The notes beneath the pieces were generated by a model. The model did no database searches. It was not told the origin of the DNA and saw only the letters and a list, made by a program, of their open reading frames with translations. DNA of 25,801 bases, taken from assembly GCA_964448135.1 (NCBI GenBank), contig CAYUVH010000010.1:1-25801 (forward strand), written 5' to 3'. The translations under genes and the position numbers were made by a program. This document shows positions 1-8,198 of this stretch, one piece after another. The number at the start of each line of letters is the position of its first letter. Positions within the stretch are counted from its first letter, which is position 1. The stretch is from CAYUVH01 sp964448135. Lineage in GTDB: Bacteria > Verrucomicrobiota > Verrucomicrobiia > Limisphaerales > UBA8199.

Positions 1-144
1 CAGGTTGCGCTTCCGCAGAGCCCTATCCTGCTCGTGAATCACCGGCCAGAATATCCCACTCACGCACCCTGTCCATACCCCCGCCCCATTATTCTCCTTT
101 TGATCCGACAATCCTTATCATTTTGATCCGCCCTCAACAGCCGA

Positions 145-1662
145 TTATGGCGGCGGCGTGTGATTAAATTGGCCGGGCCGGCGATAGACTTTCAGCTGAT
201 AATCCGGCATGCCCAGAAAACCCATGCGCCACTCGTTGCCGAAGAGCGGCGGTCGTTTGGGGATGAAACCCTGCCCCGTTTCGACCCAGTTCGTGCCGAG
301 CGCCTTGGTGACGAGCGGGAGACTGGAGGGATAGACGACCAGAGCCTTTATGCTCAGGGCGTCCGGCCGCGGAATGATGGAGAGGTAATAAGGCATGAAG
401 AGCCGGCCGGCGCGGGGTTTGGCGGCATAATAGCCCGCCCAGTCCACGTACACGCCTTCGGAGGAATTTATGCTTTCGGCCATGAGCTTTTCGACGCCCG
501 CGTAATCGCGATCGGACCAATCGTAAGCGGCAGTCACGCAGTGCAGCCCGAAGCCGAGCACAATCACGAACGTCAGCACAAAGCGTGAGATCCACACGCG
601 GGCGGCGGTAAGTTGCGCGGAGGCGAGGGTGCCGCAGACGCAGAGGCCAAGCGGCAGGTAGGTCATCCAGCCGTAATAAGTGGGAAACTTGCCGGACACC
701 AACAGGACCACTGAGAAACCCAGCGAATAGACCAGCCCGAAGCCGAGCAGCGAGCGCCAGCGGAATGTTCCCTGCCGGGTGAGCCAGAAGAGCAAGAGCA
801 AGCCGAGGAAGTAAAGAGGCCAGAAGCTGAAATCCTTGGGAATGACGTTGTTGTGTTTGAAATGGCCGCTGCGAATTGCCTGCAAAAGGCCAACCCCCGT
901 GTGTTGATGAATGCTTTTCAAGAATTGGTCCAGCACCTTGTGCGAAGCGTAAAATCCGGCAAGGGCCAGTCCGCCTGCACCTGCCCCGGCCCAGGCGGCG
1001 AGCAGGCGCGACAGAAATGGGCGACCAACGTAAAACAGGATAAGCAGTCCCCCAGCGCCGAGCATGGGCATGAGTTGCAAGCCAACCCAGGGAGCGATAA
1101 TGCCGATCAGAAAAAAACCGACGAGTGCCTGCCAGTTTCGGGCTGAACCGTAGGCGTAGAGGAAAAGACAGATTACCAGCATCGCCAGGCAGTCGGGGCG
1201 CGCGCTCCGATAGGCGAACGCGACGCTGTAGCCGCCGAGGAACAGACAGAGGAAAACAACGCGCATGCCCGCGGTGGCGATGAGCCGGAGTCGCAGGCAG
1301 GCGCGCCAGAGCAACCAGCAACACGCGGCGATACAGACGAAGTTGAAACTGCGAATGGCCAGGATCGAGAAGCCGAACAGCTTCATCCAGAGAAAAAGCA
1401 AAAATGGCGGGAGCGGGACGTTGCCCGCCCAGAATTCAGTCGAGGTTTGCGCATACCAGGCGCTGGAGGTCCAGCCGTGACCGAGGTAGAGATTGACTGC
1501 GGGATCGGCGTACATGACTTCGTCGATCCAGACGAACGGATAGCGGGTGGCGGTGAGGAGATTGAAAATGAGGCTGGCGGTGAGGAGACCGAGGACGGCG
1601 ATGGTTTCGCGGAGGGTGGGGCGAAAGGCGGAGCTTTGCGGGTTTTCAGGCGTGGATTCCAT
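145..1662 (-). CDS. GT-C family membrane glycosyltransferase (ArnT/PMT-like)
   Basis: This 505-residue protein is almost entirely hydrophobic, with roughly ten to twelve membrane segments. It has an acidic Asp-Glu pair (D47-E48, in WIDEVMY) in the first loop after the first membrane helix. That layout is the hallmark of GT-C glycosyltransferases of the ArnT/PMT (GT39/GT83-like) group, which use polyprenyl-phosphate sugars on the outer face of the inner membrane. A less hydrophobic tail of about 110 residues follows the last helix. The substrate cannot be read from the sequence. The start is the ATG at 1660-1662; no strong ribosome binding site is visible. It lies downstream of the secreted glycosidase gene in the same direction, 104 bases away, but that gap holds hairpins, so a shared transcript is not certain. 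The family call is reasonably safe; the sugar and acceptor are unknown. Confidence 0.8.
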   Translation of the reverse strand: MESTPENPQSSAFRPTLRETIAVLGLLTASLIFNLLTATRYPFVWIDEVMYADPAVNLYLGHGWTSSAWYAQTSTEFWAGNVPLPPFLLFLWMKLFGFSILAIRSFNFVCIAACCWLLWRACLRLRLIATAGMRVVFLCLFLGGYSVAFAYRSARPDCLAMLVICLFLYAYGSARNWQALVGFFLIGIIAPWVGLQLMPMLGAGGLLILFYVGRPFLSRLLAAWAGAGAGGLALAGFYASHKVLDQFLKSIHQHTGVGLLQAIRSGHFKHNNVIPKDFSFWPLYFLGLLLLFWLTRQGTFRWRSLLGFGLVYSLGFSVVLLVSGKFPTYYGWMTYLPLGLCVCGTLASAQLTAARVWISRFVLTFVIVLGFGLHCVTAAYDWSDRDYAGVEKLMAESINSSEGVYVDWAGYYAAKPRAGRLFMPYYLSIIPRPDALSIKALVVYPSSLPLVTKALGTNWVETGQGFIPKRPPLFGNEWRMGFLGMPDYQLKVYRRPGQFNHTPPP

Positions 1663-1680
1663 CGTGATTCAAAAGGGGAG

Positions 1681-1710
1681 TTAATCGGGCGCGATCACGC
1701 TTCCGATTAA
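1681..1710. repeat. Inverted repeat upstream of the glycosyltransferase gene
   Basis: The 8-base arms TTAATCGG (1681-1688) and CCGATTAA (1703-1710) are perfect inverted copies separated by 14 bases. They lie about 20-50 bases upstream of the glycosyltransferase ATG. The element could be a regulator-binding dyad or a terminator stem for the glycosidase gene read from the right; no T-tract settles this. Confidence 0.4.
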
Positions 1711-1713
1711 TTG

Positions 1714-1740
1714 GAGCCTCGTTATCCCGCCTTGCGGGAC
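1714..1740. repeat. 27-base repeat, copy 1, with internal hairpin
   Basis: These 27 bases are identical to 5946-5972. The core is a hairpin, CCCGC-CTT-GCGGG, at 1726-1738. Similarity continues beyond the exact match into a purine-rich stretch ending in GTG at 1759-1761, which resembles the ribosome binding site and GTG start that follow copy 2. This copy sits just past the stop codon of the secreted glycosidase gene. It looks like an intergenic repeat family rather than a gene part. Confidence 0.6.
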
Positions 1741-1766
1741 TGCTACGAGAGGGAGGAGGTGGCGCA

Positions 1767-4700
1767 TCAGTTCAGGCGCAAGACGCGATAGTATTTTTGC
1801 GGGCCGCTGGCAGGGTCGGAGATGGAGAGCGAGGAAGCGGACGACAAGATTGGATTTCCGAGCGAGGTCCAGTTGGTGCCGAGAAGGTTGGTCTTGTATT
1901 GCACCTGGTAGATGGCGGAGGTGGCGGTTTGCCAGGTGAGGTTGACGACGTGATTGGTTGCGGTCAGGCCGGTGAACTGCAGGGGGACGTTGCCCACGCT
2001 GGAACCAAGGACTTCCACGCCGTTGATTTTTGGTTCGTTGGCGGAGCCGCGCGTGAATTGAACGAGGATATTTCCGGAAGCGTCGGCTTGCTTTTTGATT
2101 TCACGATTCACTCCACGGAATTTGGTGTCGGCGAAGGCGAGGACGTCGAAGTCGGTGAGGGCTTGGACACCGTTTACGGAGATATTGAATCTGCGGTCGC
2201 CGACGCCGTTTACGGAGGGCGAGATTTCAGCGAAGTGGAGGCGGACGGTGTAATTGCTGCCGGGGACGAGGTTGTTGAAGAGATAAGCAGACTCGCCCCA
2301 ACGCTCGGTTTGGTAAACGGCGGTGGGGGCGGGATTGGGCACACCGTTGGTCGTGATGATGTTCGTGACCGCAAGCGTGTTGGCGCTGCCGCCGTAATAG
2401 TTGTCGGCCACGAAGGAACCCACGGCTCCGCCGCCGCTGTTGACGGCGTAGCCGGTCACGGAGACGGAAAAATTGGTCGAGAGGGAGTTGTTGTCTTCGA
2501 TGCTTTCGGGGAAGCGGTTGATATCGTCCACGGTCGCGACAACCGAGTGCGGGCCGGGCGTGGCGGTCCAGTAGTTTCCGGTGGGGCCGCCATCGGCGGT
2601 GAGGGTGATGGCGGTGTTGGCGGGCAAGGAAGTGGAATATCCACTGGACCAGGAGGCGGTCCCTGCCCCGTCCACGTTGAAGCCGATTCCGAGAGTAATT
2701 CCGGACGGTGTGGCGGCGGAGCCGCGATTGAGGACTCGAGCCGAGAAGACAATATGACTGCCGGTGAAGGAACTGACCGGGGTCATGGAGATGGAAGTCA
2801 GCACGACGTCCGGCAAACCGTTCGTCGGTTTTGCGCTCACCTGGGAGGAGTTGGGGCTTTCGCCGAGCACGTTCGTTGCGGAAACCACGTAATAATAAGT
2901 CGTGTTGGGCACAAACGAGGTGTCGCGATACCACGCGGAGGTCAGATTGCTGGCGATCAAGGAATAGCCTGAACCGCTGACGGTGGAACGCTTCACGGAA
3001 AATTGGGTCGCGCCTGCTGGGGCGGCCCAGGACAGGGAGACCAGGGCGTTGCCCACGGTGGCGGTAAGATTCGTGGGAGCGGCGGGGGCGGAATTTGTCG
3101 GATTGGCAATGAGTTCGATGGCGTTGAGAGCGGCGTTGTCCACGACGGTAACCAACTGGACGGCGAGGGTGCCTGCAGCAGTGGTAACGGCGTTAAATTC
3201 CTGGATGTTGGCTTTGAAGTTGCCACCGGCGGTGGCGTAGATGTCGAAATTGTTGAGGACCGGTGCGCCGTTGAGGAGGACGTTGAAGATGCGCTGACCG
3301 GCGGCGGTCCAGTAGATTTCAGCGAAGTGCAGACGGACCTTGTAGGAGCGGTTCGGCAGCAGATACGGCAGCGTATAGGTGAAGTTGCCGTAGCGCTGGG
3401 ATTGATAGACGGACATCGGTGCGGGGCTGGAGACGCCGTTGGTCGCCACGGCGGTTCCAGTGGAGGTGGGCGTACCGGTGTCGAAGTAGGAGTCAGCGAC
3501 AAAAGAGCCGATGGCGCTACCACCACAGTTCAGCGAGTTCGGCACGGGCGGATTCAAATAAACGACCACGGGATTGGAATTGGTGCTTTCTCCAAAAGCA
3601 TTGACCGCGGTGACGACGTAATAGTTGGTGACGAAATTGGCGATGGCGGAGTCGGTCCAACCGTTGGAGGCGATGCCGGTGTTGATGCCGGAGGCCATGA
3701 TCCAATACGGGCCGGCGAGGTTGGTGGCGCGCTTCACGTTCCAAGTGGTTGGATTCAGGGGCGCATTGGTCCAATAGAGATTCACGCTGCCGCTGCCCGG
3801 CACGGCCACGATGCTGGTGGGCGCGGGTGGCGGAGCGGTCGGGGCCAGGAGATAGTTTTTCATCCAGCCGCCGAGGGGTTCGAGTTCGAACGACGACCAG
3901 CCGCCGGGGTCGCCATTCTCAAACAATGTGCAACCGAGGACATAGGGGTCCTGTTGCATTTGCTGGTCGAACCAGTTCAACCAGCGCTGGAACCAGGTGG
4001 CCGGGCCGCGCGCCTGCCAGCCCGAGGTGGAGGGATCGCCGCTCGCGTCCACGCCACCTTCGGTCAGGATGAGCGGCATGGTGTTGAGGTCGGGAAAGGA
4101 ACTGGCGAAGTAACTGTAGAACTGGCGGTAACGCAAGGAGTAGTAAAACTCGTCGCCGGGGTCCGTGGTGTAATTGATGGTGTAGGCGTGGTAGCTCCAG
4201 CTTCCGCCGGCGGCCATGGCCTGCCGGAGGGCGGGGACAAAAGCTGCCAGGTAGGATTGCATCTCGGAGGGCGATCCGCCGGGATTCCCCACGGCGATGC
4301 TGCCGATGCAGGGTTTGTAGCCGGCGGCGACAATTTTGGGCGTGAGGTTGGTCCAAAATTGATTGAACCATTGCGAAGCTTGCAGGGCCTGCGCGCCGGT
4401 GGCATTGGGGTAGCCGAGCGTTGGGGTCTGGCCTTCGTTCGGGCCTTCGAGGTAATCGATCAAAGCGCGGTCGGAAGGTGAGAGATAGTTGATGCCCTTT
4501 TGGAGGATGTTCGTCCAGAAATCGCTGGCGCTGCCGGTGGCGTCGTCCGACAGGGAATAAGATCTGGGCGAGTAGATGCGGACGACGACTTTGCCGGTTG
4601 GAGCCTTGGTCTTGTAGTCGCGCATCGCCTGCGCCATGCCGGAGGGGAAACCGCCATCCAGGCCCAATACCTTCAAAACGCGCGGGCGGCCTGCGACGAT

Positions 4701-4847
4701 GTTCGAGTTGCCAACGGTGTAGTCATTGATGAAATGGGCGGAGAGTTTGCTGGAGCTTAAAGTTTGTGATCGGACGGTGAGGCAAGACGACAGACAAAAG
4801 AGGGCGAGCAGGCCCCGAATCCAGATTTTGTGCGCCGAGAACATCAT
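1767..4847 (-). CDS. Secreted multidomain glycosidase-like protein (clan GH-A fold, malectin and Fn3 modules)
   Basis: This is a 1026-residue exported protein. Residues 1-28 form a signal peptide; a cysteine at about 22 (LSSC) leaves a lipoprotein reading possible. Residues 30-336 resemble a clan GH-A TIM barrel: EGPNEGQ carries a likely acid/base Glu138 after Asn137, and LTEGG carries a likely nucleophile Glu263. Next come a fibronectin-like domain (340-432), a malectin-like domain (434-582), a second Fn3 (588-676), a CARDB-like domain (679-795), a second malectin-like domain (801-947) and an Fn3-like C-terminal module (953-1026) of a type I associate with Verrucomicrobia secreted proteins. 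Malectin modules bind carbohydrate, so a role in polysaccharide binding and breakdown outside the cell is likely. The exact GH family and substrate are not clear. Two ATGs (4847 and 4844) are possible starts; neither has an obvious ribosome binding site. Confidence 0.75.
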   Translation of the reverse strand: MMFSAHKIWIRGLLALFCLSSCLTVRSQTLSSSKLSAHFINDYTVGNSNIVAGRPRVLKVLGLDGGFPSGMAQAMRDYKTKAPTGKVVVRIYSPRSYSLSDDATGSASDFWTNILQKGINYLSPSDRALIDYLEGPNEGQTPTLGYPNATGAQALQASQWFNQFWTNLTPKIVAAGYKPCIGSIAVGNPGGSPSEMQSYLAAFVPALRQAMAAGGSWSYHAYTINYTTDPGDEFYYSLRYRQFYSYFASSFPDLNTMPLILTEGGVDASGDPSTSGWQARGPATWFQRWLNWFDQQMQQDPYVLGCTLFENGDPGGWSSFELEPLGGWMKNYLLAPTAPPPAPTSIVAVPGSGSVNLYWTNAPLNPTTWNVKRATNLAGPYWIMASGINTGIASNGWTDSAIANFVTNYYVVTAVNAFGESTNSNPVVVYLNPPVPNSLNCGGSAIGSFVADSYFDTGTPTSTGTAVATNGVSSPAPMSVYQSQRYGNFTYTLPYLLPNRSYKVRLHFAEIYWTAAGQRIFNVLLNGAPVLNNFDIYATAGGNFKANIQEFNAVTTAAGTLAVQLVTVVDNAALNAIELIANPTNSAPAAPTNLTATVGNALVSLSWAAPAGATQFSVKRSTVSGSGYSLIASNLTSAWYRDTSFVPNTTYYYVVSATNVLGESPNSSQVSAKPTNGLPDVVLTSISMTPVSSFTGSHIVFSARVLNRGSAATPSGITLGIGFNVDGAGTASWSSGYSTSLPANTAITLTADGGPTGNYWTATPGPHSVVATVDDINRFPESIEDNNSLSTNFSVSVTGYAVNSGGGAVGSFVADNYYGGSANTLAVTNIITTNGVPNPAPTAVYQTERWGESAYLFNNLVPGSNYTVRLHFAEISPSVNGVGDRRFNISVNGVQALTDFDVLAFADTKFRGVNREIKKQADASGNILVQFTRGSANEPKINGVEVLGSSVGNVPLQFTGLTATNHVVNLTWQTATSAIYQVQYKTNLLGTNWTSLGNPILSSASSLSISDPASGPQKYYRVLRLN

Positions 4848-5144
4848 TTGTCTGTGCCGCTCTAATAGCCAATTGCGAACGGGGATTCAATCAAATGTCG
4901 GAGACAAGGCAGGGTTGGCGCTGTCTTCAGGAATTAGCACGAAGTGAAGCGAATGGGCGTGGAGGAAGAGAAAGCCTCGATAACAGAAACATTTGGGGAT
5001 AGAAAAATGGGAAGAAGCGAGGAGGGAGAGGCTATCAAAGTCGGTGAGTGACCGGATCAAGGATCACGGCTGCGCAGGAAGTGATGTGCCGCCACGGGCT
5101 TTGCTGGGTTGCCCGCAGCGACCGCACTTCGAAGTTGGACGGAA
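4848..5144. other. Intergenic stretch without recognised features
   Basis: These 297 bases separate the start of the secreted glycosidase gene from the stop of the 141-residue gene. The side near 4850-5030 is relatively purine-rich on the plus strand. No convincing ORF, RNA gene or terminator was seen. A promoter for the glycosidase is expected close to 4850-4900 but no clear box pair can be pointed out. Confidence 0.4.
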
Positions 5145-5570
5145 TCAGGCGCGGACCACAAGGGGGTCGGACCGGAAGCGATCGCTGAGTTCGACAAAGG
5201 GAACCTGGGCGCCCAGCCAGAGGGGATCCCGGGTGATACCGTCCATAGATTGGACGGTGTTGTTGCAAATCAGGCTTACGCCGTCCCCGAGGACCACAAA
5301 TGCTTCAAAGCCCGTGCCGACGCCGTCGCGGGCGAATTCGAAGTCGCCCACGGGATATTGCTGGGCCAGCAGGGACTGGCGCAGCTGGCCGGCGTCGGTC
5401 AGAAAGTTCTGTTGAAATCCTTCTTTTCTGGGCCCAAAATAGGCAAGCAAACGCGCTTGTTTTTCACCCATCGAGACAATGGCCCACTCGTCAAAAACGA
5501 TCTTTCGATACCGGTTATTCATTTGACCGGCACAAACCGCGATAGCCTGTTTCGCTTCTTCCAGGTTCAT
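5145..5570 (-). CDS. Conserved-looking 141-residue protein of unknown function
   Basis: The frame is open for 307 codons, but the part upstream of the ATG at 5568-5570 is rich in Pro, Ser and Arg and crosses intergenic hairpins, so that ATG (MNLEEAKQAI) is taken as the start. From there the protein is a normal soluble, mixed-charge sequence with no signal peptide or membrane helix. A central FDEWAIVS stretch is followed by LLAYFGPRKEGF, GDFEFARDGVGTGFEA, a LICNNT turn and a C-terminal AQVPFVELSDRFR. The well-packed alternation of hydrophobic and polar residues suggests a folded alpha/beta protein. The size and the FDEW/YFGPR segments faintly recall roadblock-like small domains, but this is a guess. 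I do not recognise the family with certainty and assign no function. No strong ribosome binding site is seen before the ATG. Confidence 0.6.
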   Translation of the reverse strand: MNLEEAKQAIAVCAGQMNNRYRKIVFDEWAIVSMGEKQARLLAYFGPRKEGFQQNFLTDAGQLRQSLLAQQYPVGDFEFARDGVGTGFEAFVVLGDGVSLICNNTVQSMDGITRDPLWLGAQVPFVELSDRFRSDPLVVRA

Positions 5571-5822
5571 AACTTGAAAACGGATATTACCGTGCAAAAC
5601 GAAAGCAAGTCCGGGGCCAGCCGGACGCGAAGTGGGCGGGTGATGTGCAATGGGGAGGGGTTTCACGGAGGATTTCTTTGCGCGGCTCCTGCTTTGGTTG
5701 GAATGGCTGCATGGGAAGGGCGCGCCTTGGCGCTCCACTCCAGGAGGCTTGGCACAAAAAGACATCGAGAGCGCGGCCGACTGGTTCCAATAACAGTAAG
5801 TCTCAAGCCTTTGGGGCACGCT

Positions 5823-5840
5823 GCGGCTGGGGACAGCCGC
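5823..5840. repeat. Short perfect hairpin
   Basis: GCGGCT (5823-5828) and AGCCGC (5835-5840) pair perfectly around a 6-base loop. It lies in a gene-free stretch and has no T-tract, so it reads as part of an intergenic repeat rather than a clear terminator. Confidence 0.45.
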
Positions 5841-5883
5841 GCTCCGGGACTTTTTGTGCAAAACTCCCCCAGGGAGAGTGGTT

Positions 5884-5923
5884 GGACGGCTGAAGTTGAA
5901 GAAAGCCTTTGGCGCAGCCGTCC
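5884..5923. repeat. 8-base inverted repeat with 24-base spacer
   Basis: GGACGGCT (5884-5891) and AGCCGTCC (5916-5923) are perfect inverted copies. The AGCCG core matches the arms of the neighbouring hairpin at 5823-5840, which suggests that both belong to one compound repeat element. Confidence 0.45.
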
Positions 5924-5945
5924 GGGGTGGGTAGTTGAAAATAGT

Positions 5946-5972
5946 GAGCCTCGTTATCCCGCCTTGCGGGAC
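5946..5972. repeat. 27-base repeat, copy 2, before the CruF-like gene
   Basis: Identical to 1714-1740, with the CCCGC-CTT-GCGGG hairpin at 5958-5970. The exact match ends 6 bases before the GGAGGG ribosome binding site of the following gene, and looser similarity to copy 1 runs on to the GTG start at 5990. The hairpin would lie in the 5' leader of the CruF-like mRNA. Confidence 0.6.
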
Positions 5973-5978
5973 GGGCAC

Positions 5979-5984
5979 GGAGGG
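5979..5984 (+). promoter_or_regulatory. Ribosome binding site deciding a GTG start
   Basis: GGAGGG lies 5 bases before the GTG at 5990-5992. It is one of the clearest Shine-Dalgarno sequences in the window and is the reason for choosing this start. Confidence 0.7.
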
Positions 5985-5989
5985 AAGAA

Positions 5990-6850
5990 GTGAACCGCAC
6001 CCTGCCCCGGCCGGTTGGTTATACCCCCGCGTACCTTGGTCGGGCGGCGAAGGGAGTGCGCGCGGCACTGTTTGGGTTGTTTGTAATACAGGCGGTGCTC
6101 GTGTGCATCAACGAGTGGCAGCCGCACATTTTTCGTCCAGAAGTGCGGTGGCCGATGGGGTTGCTGGTGGTGCTGGCGGCGGCTACGACGATTGCGCAGC
6201 TTTGCAAACAGTTGCCGGCACAAAATGTGATGCTTGCAGGCGCGATCATAGCGTTTATCGGCGGAGCGGTCGAATGCCTGGGCGCGGTCGAGGCGATTCC
6301 GTTTGGTCCGTTTGTGTACACGGATCGGATAGGGCAGTTGCTTTTTTATCCACTGCCATGGGCAGTGCCGGTGACCTGGCTGATCGCGGTGCTGAATGCG
6401 CGCGGGGTGAGCCGGCTCATCCTGCGGCCGTGGCGGGCGCGACCGAATTACGGTTTCTGGCTGCTGGGCCTCACGGTGGTTTTGGTGGTGTTGTTCGATC
6501 TGGCGCTGGAGCCGTTCGCGGTGAAAGTGGCGGGATATTGGTTCTGGCGGCCGACGAAACTTCCGCTGGCCTGGTATTCGGCGCCGGTGATCAACTTTTT
6601 CGCGTGGGGCGCCACGGGGTTGCTCATCCTGGCATTTGCGACGCCCGCACTAATTCCGAAGGAGCCCAGGAAACTGCCCCCGGATCTAAAGCCGGTCGCA
6701 GTCTGGTGCTTGCTTCACGCGCTATTCATTGCCGGAGCAGCCAGGCTGGGACTTTGGCCAGCGGCGGGATTGGCCGCGTTCAATCTGCTCTTAGTGGGAA
6801 CGGCGGCGTGGCTCGGATCGCGCGTCGCGGAACCCGTCAGGTCGCCGTAG
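5990..6850 (+). CDS. CruF-like carotenoid biosynthesis membrane protein (DUF422)
   Basis: This 286-residue protein has about seven or eight membrane helices and a start at GTG 5990 behind a strong GGAGGG site. The signature of the carotenoid biosynthesis (DUF422, CruF-like) family is visible at residues 95-130: Glu95 in GGAVECLG, then IPFGPFVYTD, then LPWAVPVTW. A second conserved block, FDLALEPFAVK followed by GYWFW, comes later. Known family members act as carotenoid 1',2'- or 2',3'-hydratases in the membrane, adding water to the end of an acyclic or gamma-carotene-type pigment. No other carotenoid gene is in the window, so the exact pigment step is open. The 3' end overlaps the last CNNM gene on the opposite strand by 14 bases, so the two are convergent and probably separately transcribed. 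Confidence 0.8.
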   Translation: MNRTLPRPVGYTPAYLGRAAKGVRAALFGLFVIQAVLVCINEWQPHIFRPEVRWPMGLLVVLAAATTIAQLCKQLPAQNVMLAGAIIAFIGGAVECLGAVEAIPFGPFVYTDRIGQLLFYPLPWAVPVTWLIAVLNARGVSRLILRPWRARPNYGFWLLGLTVVLVVLFDLALEPFAVKVAGYWFWRPTKLPLAWYSAPVINFFAWGATGLLILAFATPALIPKEPRKLPPDLKPVAVWCLLHALFIAGAARLGLWPAAGLAAFNLLLVGTAAWLGSRVAEPVRSP

Positions 6851-8189
6851 TTTCGGGCGGGGGCCGCTTGGTCAGGTGAAGGCGGGCGACTTTCATGCCG
6901 TCCATTTCCTCGACGCGTAGTTCGCAGGAACCGACCACCAACAAATCACCCTTCTTCGGGAAACCGCCGAGCCGGTGAGTGACCCAACCGCTGACGGTGT
7001 TGATGCCTTCCTCGCGCAGCGGCTCGCCCACCAAATCTTCCAGAGTATGCAAAGGCGTGGCGCCGGCGACCTCCCAGGACGTTGCGCTGGATGGAACAAG
7101 ATGTGGAAGCTCCTGGTCGAATTCGTCCTGAATCTGGCCGACGATTTCCTCGAGGATGTTTTCCAACGTTACCATGCCCAAGGTGCCGCCGTATTCATCC
7201 ACGACGATGGCCAGGTGCAGTTTGCGCTCCAGAAAAAGCTGCAGCAGTTTTTCCAGCCGCGCGGTTTCCGGCACGTAAACCAGCTTGCGGACCACAGGAG
7301 CGAGGTCCGCGCCCGTCCGCGCCTTGAGGCGCATGGCGTAGAGGTCCTTGATGTGAATCACCCCCAGCGTGCGATCCAGATCGCCTTCTTCGCAGAGCGG
7401 AAAGCGCGAGTAGCGGGATTTCTCGGCCACCTCCATGCATTGGGCGATGGTGGCGGTAGTGTCGAAGACGGTGATCTCCTGGCGCGGCCGCATGACCTCG
7501 CGGGCGAGCCGCCGGCGCAGGTCGAGGGCGTTCAGAACAAGGTCGCGTCCGAGTTTAACTCCGGTGGCCTGCTTTTGCGAAGAGCCCAGGAGCAACCGAA
7601 GTTCCTCCTCCGAATGGCCGTGATGGCCGCCTTCCTGGAATTCGATGCCGACCTGGCGAAGCAACCAACGGGCGGAGTGGTTCAACACCCAGTTGAAGGG
7701 ATAGAGCGCGAGATAAAACCAGCGCAACGGGTCGGCGATCCACAGAGAAACGGAAACGGGATGGCGGATGGCTATCAATTTCGGGGCCTGCTCGCCAACG
7801 CAGATGTGGACGAAGGTCAACGCCATAAAACCAACGGTAAAGGAGATGGCGTGGCGGGCGTCCTCGGAGGTGATGTGCAGGAGGCCCAGGAGGGGCGAAA
7901 GCAGCCCGGCGAAGAGCGGCTCGCCGACCCACCCCAGGCCGAGGCTGGTCATCGTGATGCCGAGTTGGGCGGCGCCGAGATATTCGTCTAGCCGTTGCAG
8001 GATGGAGCGGGCGACGCCGGCGCGGCGGTGACCCTTATTGACGAGCGGATCGAGCTGGGTATCGCGGATTTTGACGAGGGCAAATTCGGCGGCGACGAAA
8101 AGGCCGTTGAGCGCGACCAGCGCCACGACCAGCACGGCCTCGAGGACGATGCCGTCCGAGGTGGAGTGGTTTGGAGTGGGAGCGGGCAT
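6837..8189 (-). CDS. CNNM/CorB-type protein with DUF21, CBS pair and CorC_HlyC domain
   Basis: At 450 residues this is a full-length member of the CNNM/CorB (hemolysin-like) family. The N-terminal DUF21 membrane domain (about 15-190) carries the family features NGLFVAAEFALVK and GEQAPKLIA. A CBS pair spans about 231-350, including the usual DEYGGTLGMVT. A CorC_HlyC domain fills about 367-442. Characterised relatives are magnesium-transport proteins whose CBS domains bind Mg-ATP; annotations as hemolysins are historical. It is the last of three related genes in a row, 9 bases after the preceding one, so an operon is likely. The start is ATG 8187-8189 without a clear ribosome binding site. The family call is firm; the transported ion is inferred. 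Confidence 0.88.
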   Translation of the reverse strand: MPAPTPNHSTSDGIVLEAVLVVALVALNGLFVAAEFALVKIRDTQLDPLVNKGHRRAGVARSILQRLDEYLGAAQLGITMTSLGLGWVGEPLFAGLLSPLLGLLHITSEDARHAISFTVGFMALTFVHICVGEQAPKLIAIRHPVSVSLWIADPLRWFYLALYPFNWVLNHSARWLLRQVGIEFQEGGHHGHSEEELRLLLGSSQKQATGVKLGRDLVLNALDLRRRLAREVMRPRQEITVFDTTATIAQCMEVAEKSRYSRFPLCEEGDLDRTLGVIHIKDLYAMRLKARTGADLAPVVRKLVYVPETARLEKLLQLFLERKLHLAIVVDEYGGTLGMVTLENILEEIVGQIQDEFDQELPHLVPSSATSWEVAGATPLHTLEDLVGEPLREEGINTVSGWVTHRLGGFPKKGDLLVVGSCELRVEEMDGMKVARLHLTKRPPPETTAT

Positions 8190-8198
8190 GGCGCTGGG

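Larger units (their letters stand above)
5571..5989. other. Hairpin-rich divergent intergenic region
   Basis: About 420 bases lie between two divergent genes. No credible coding region is seen on either strand. The stretch holds at least three inverted repeats (5823-5840, 5884-5923, 5958-5970), the last inside a 27-base repeat shared with 1714-1740. Promoters for both flanking genes should lie here, but no clear box pair could be assigned. Confidence 0.5.

Noticed and set aside
98..130. Two copies of a 10-base sequence (TTTTGATCCG) 23 bases apart
   Set aside because: Too short to separate from chance without knowing the neighbouring gene; it could be an operator but nothing else supports this.
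3003..4481. Plus-strand open frame of 492 codons, and a similar one at 1797-2972
   Set aside because: Both are antisense to the secreted glycosidase gene; the translations are Gly/Val/Asp-rich with no recognisable fold.
5571..6068. Possible N-terminal extension of the 141-residue protein
   Set aside because: The extension runs over hairpins and the start of the CruF-like gene and has a Pro/Ser/Arg-rich composition unlike the conserved-looking part.
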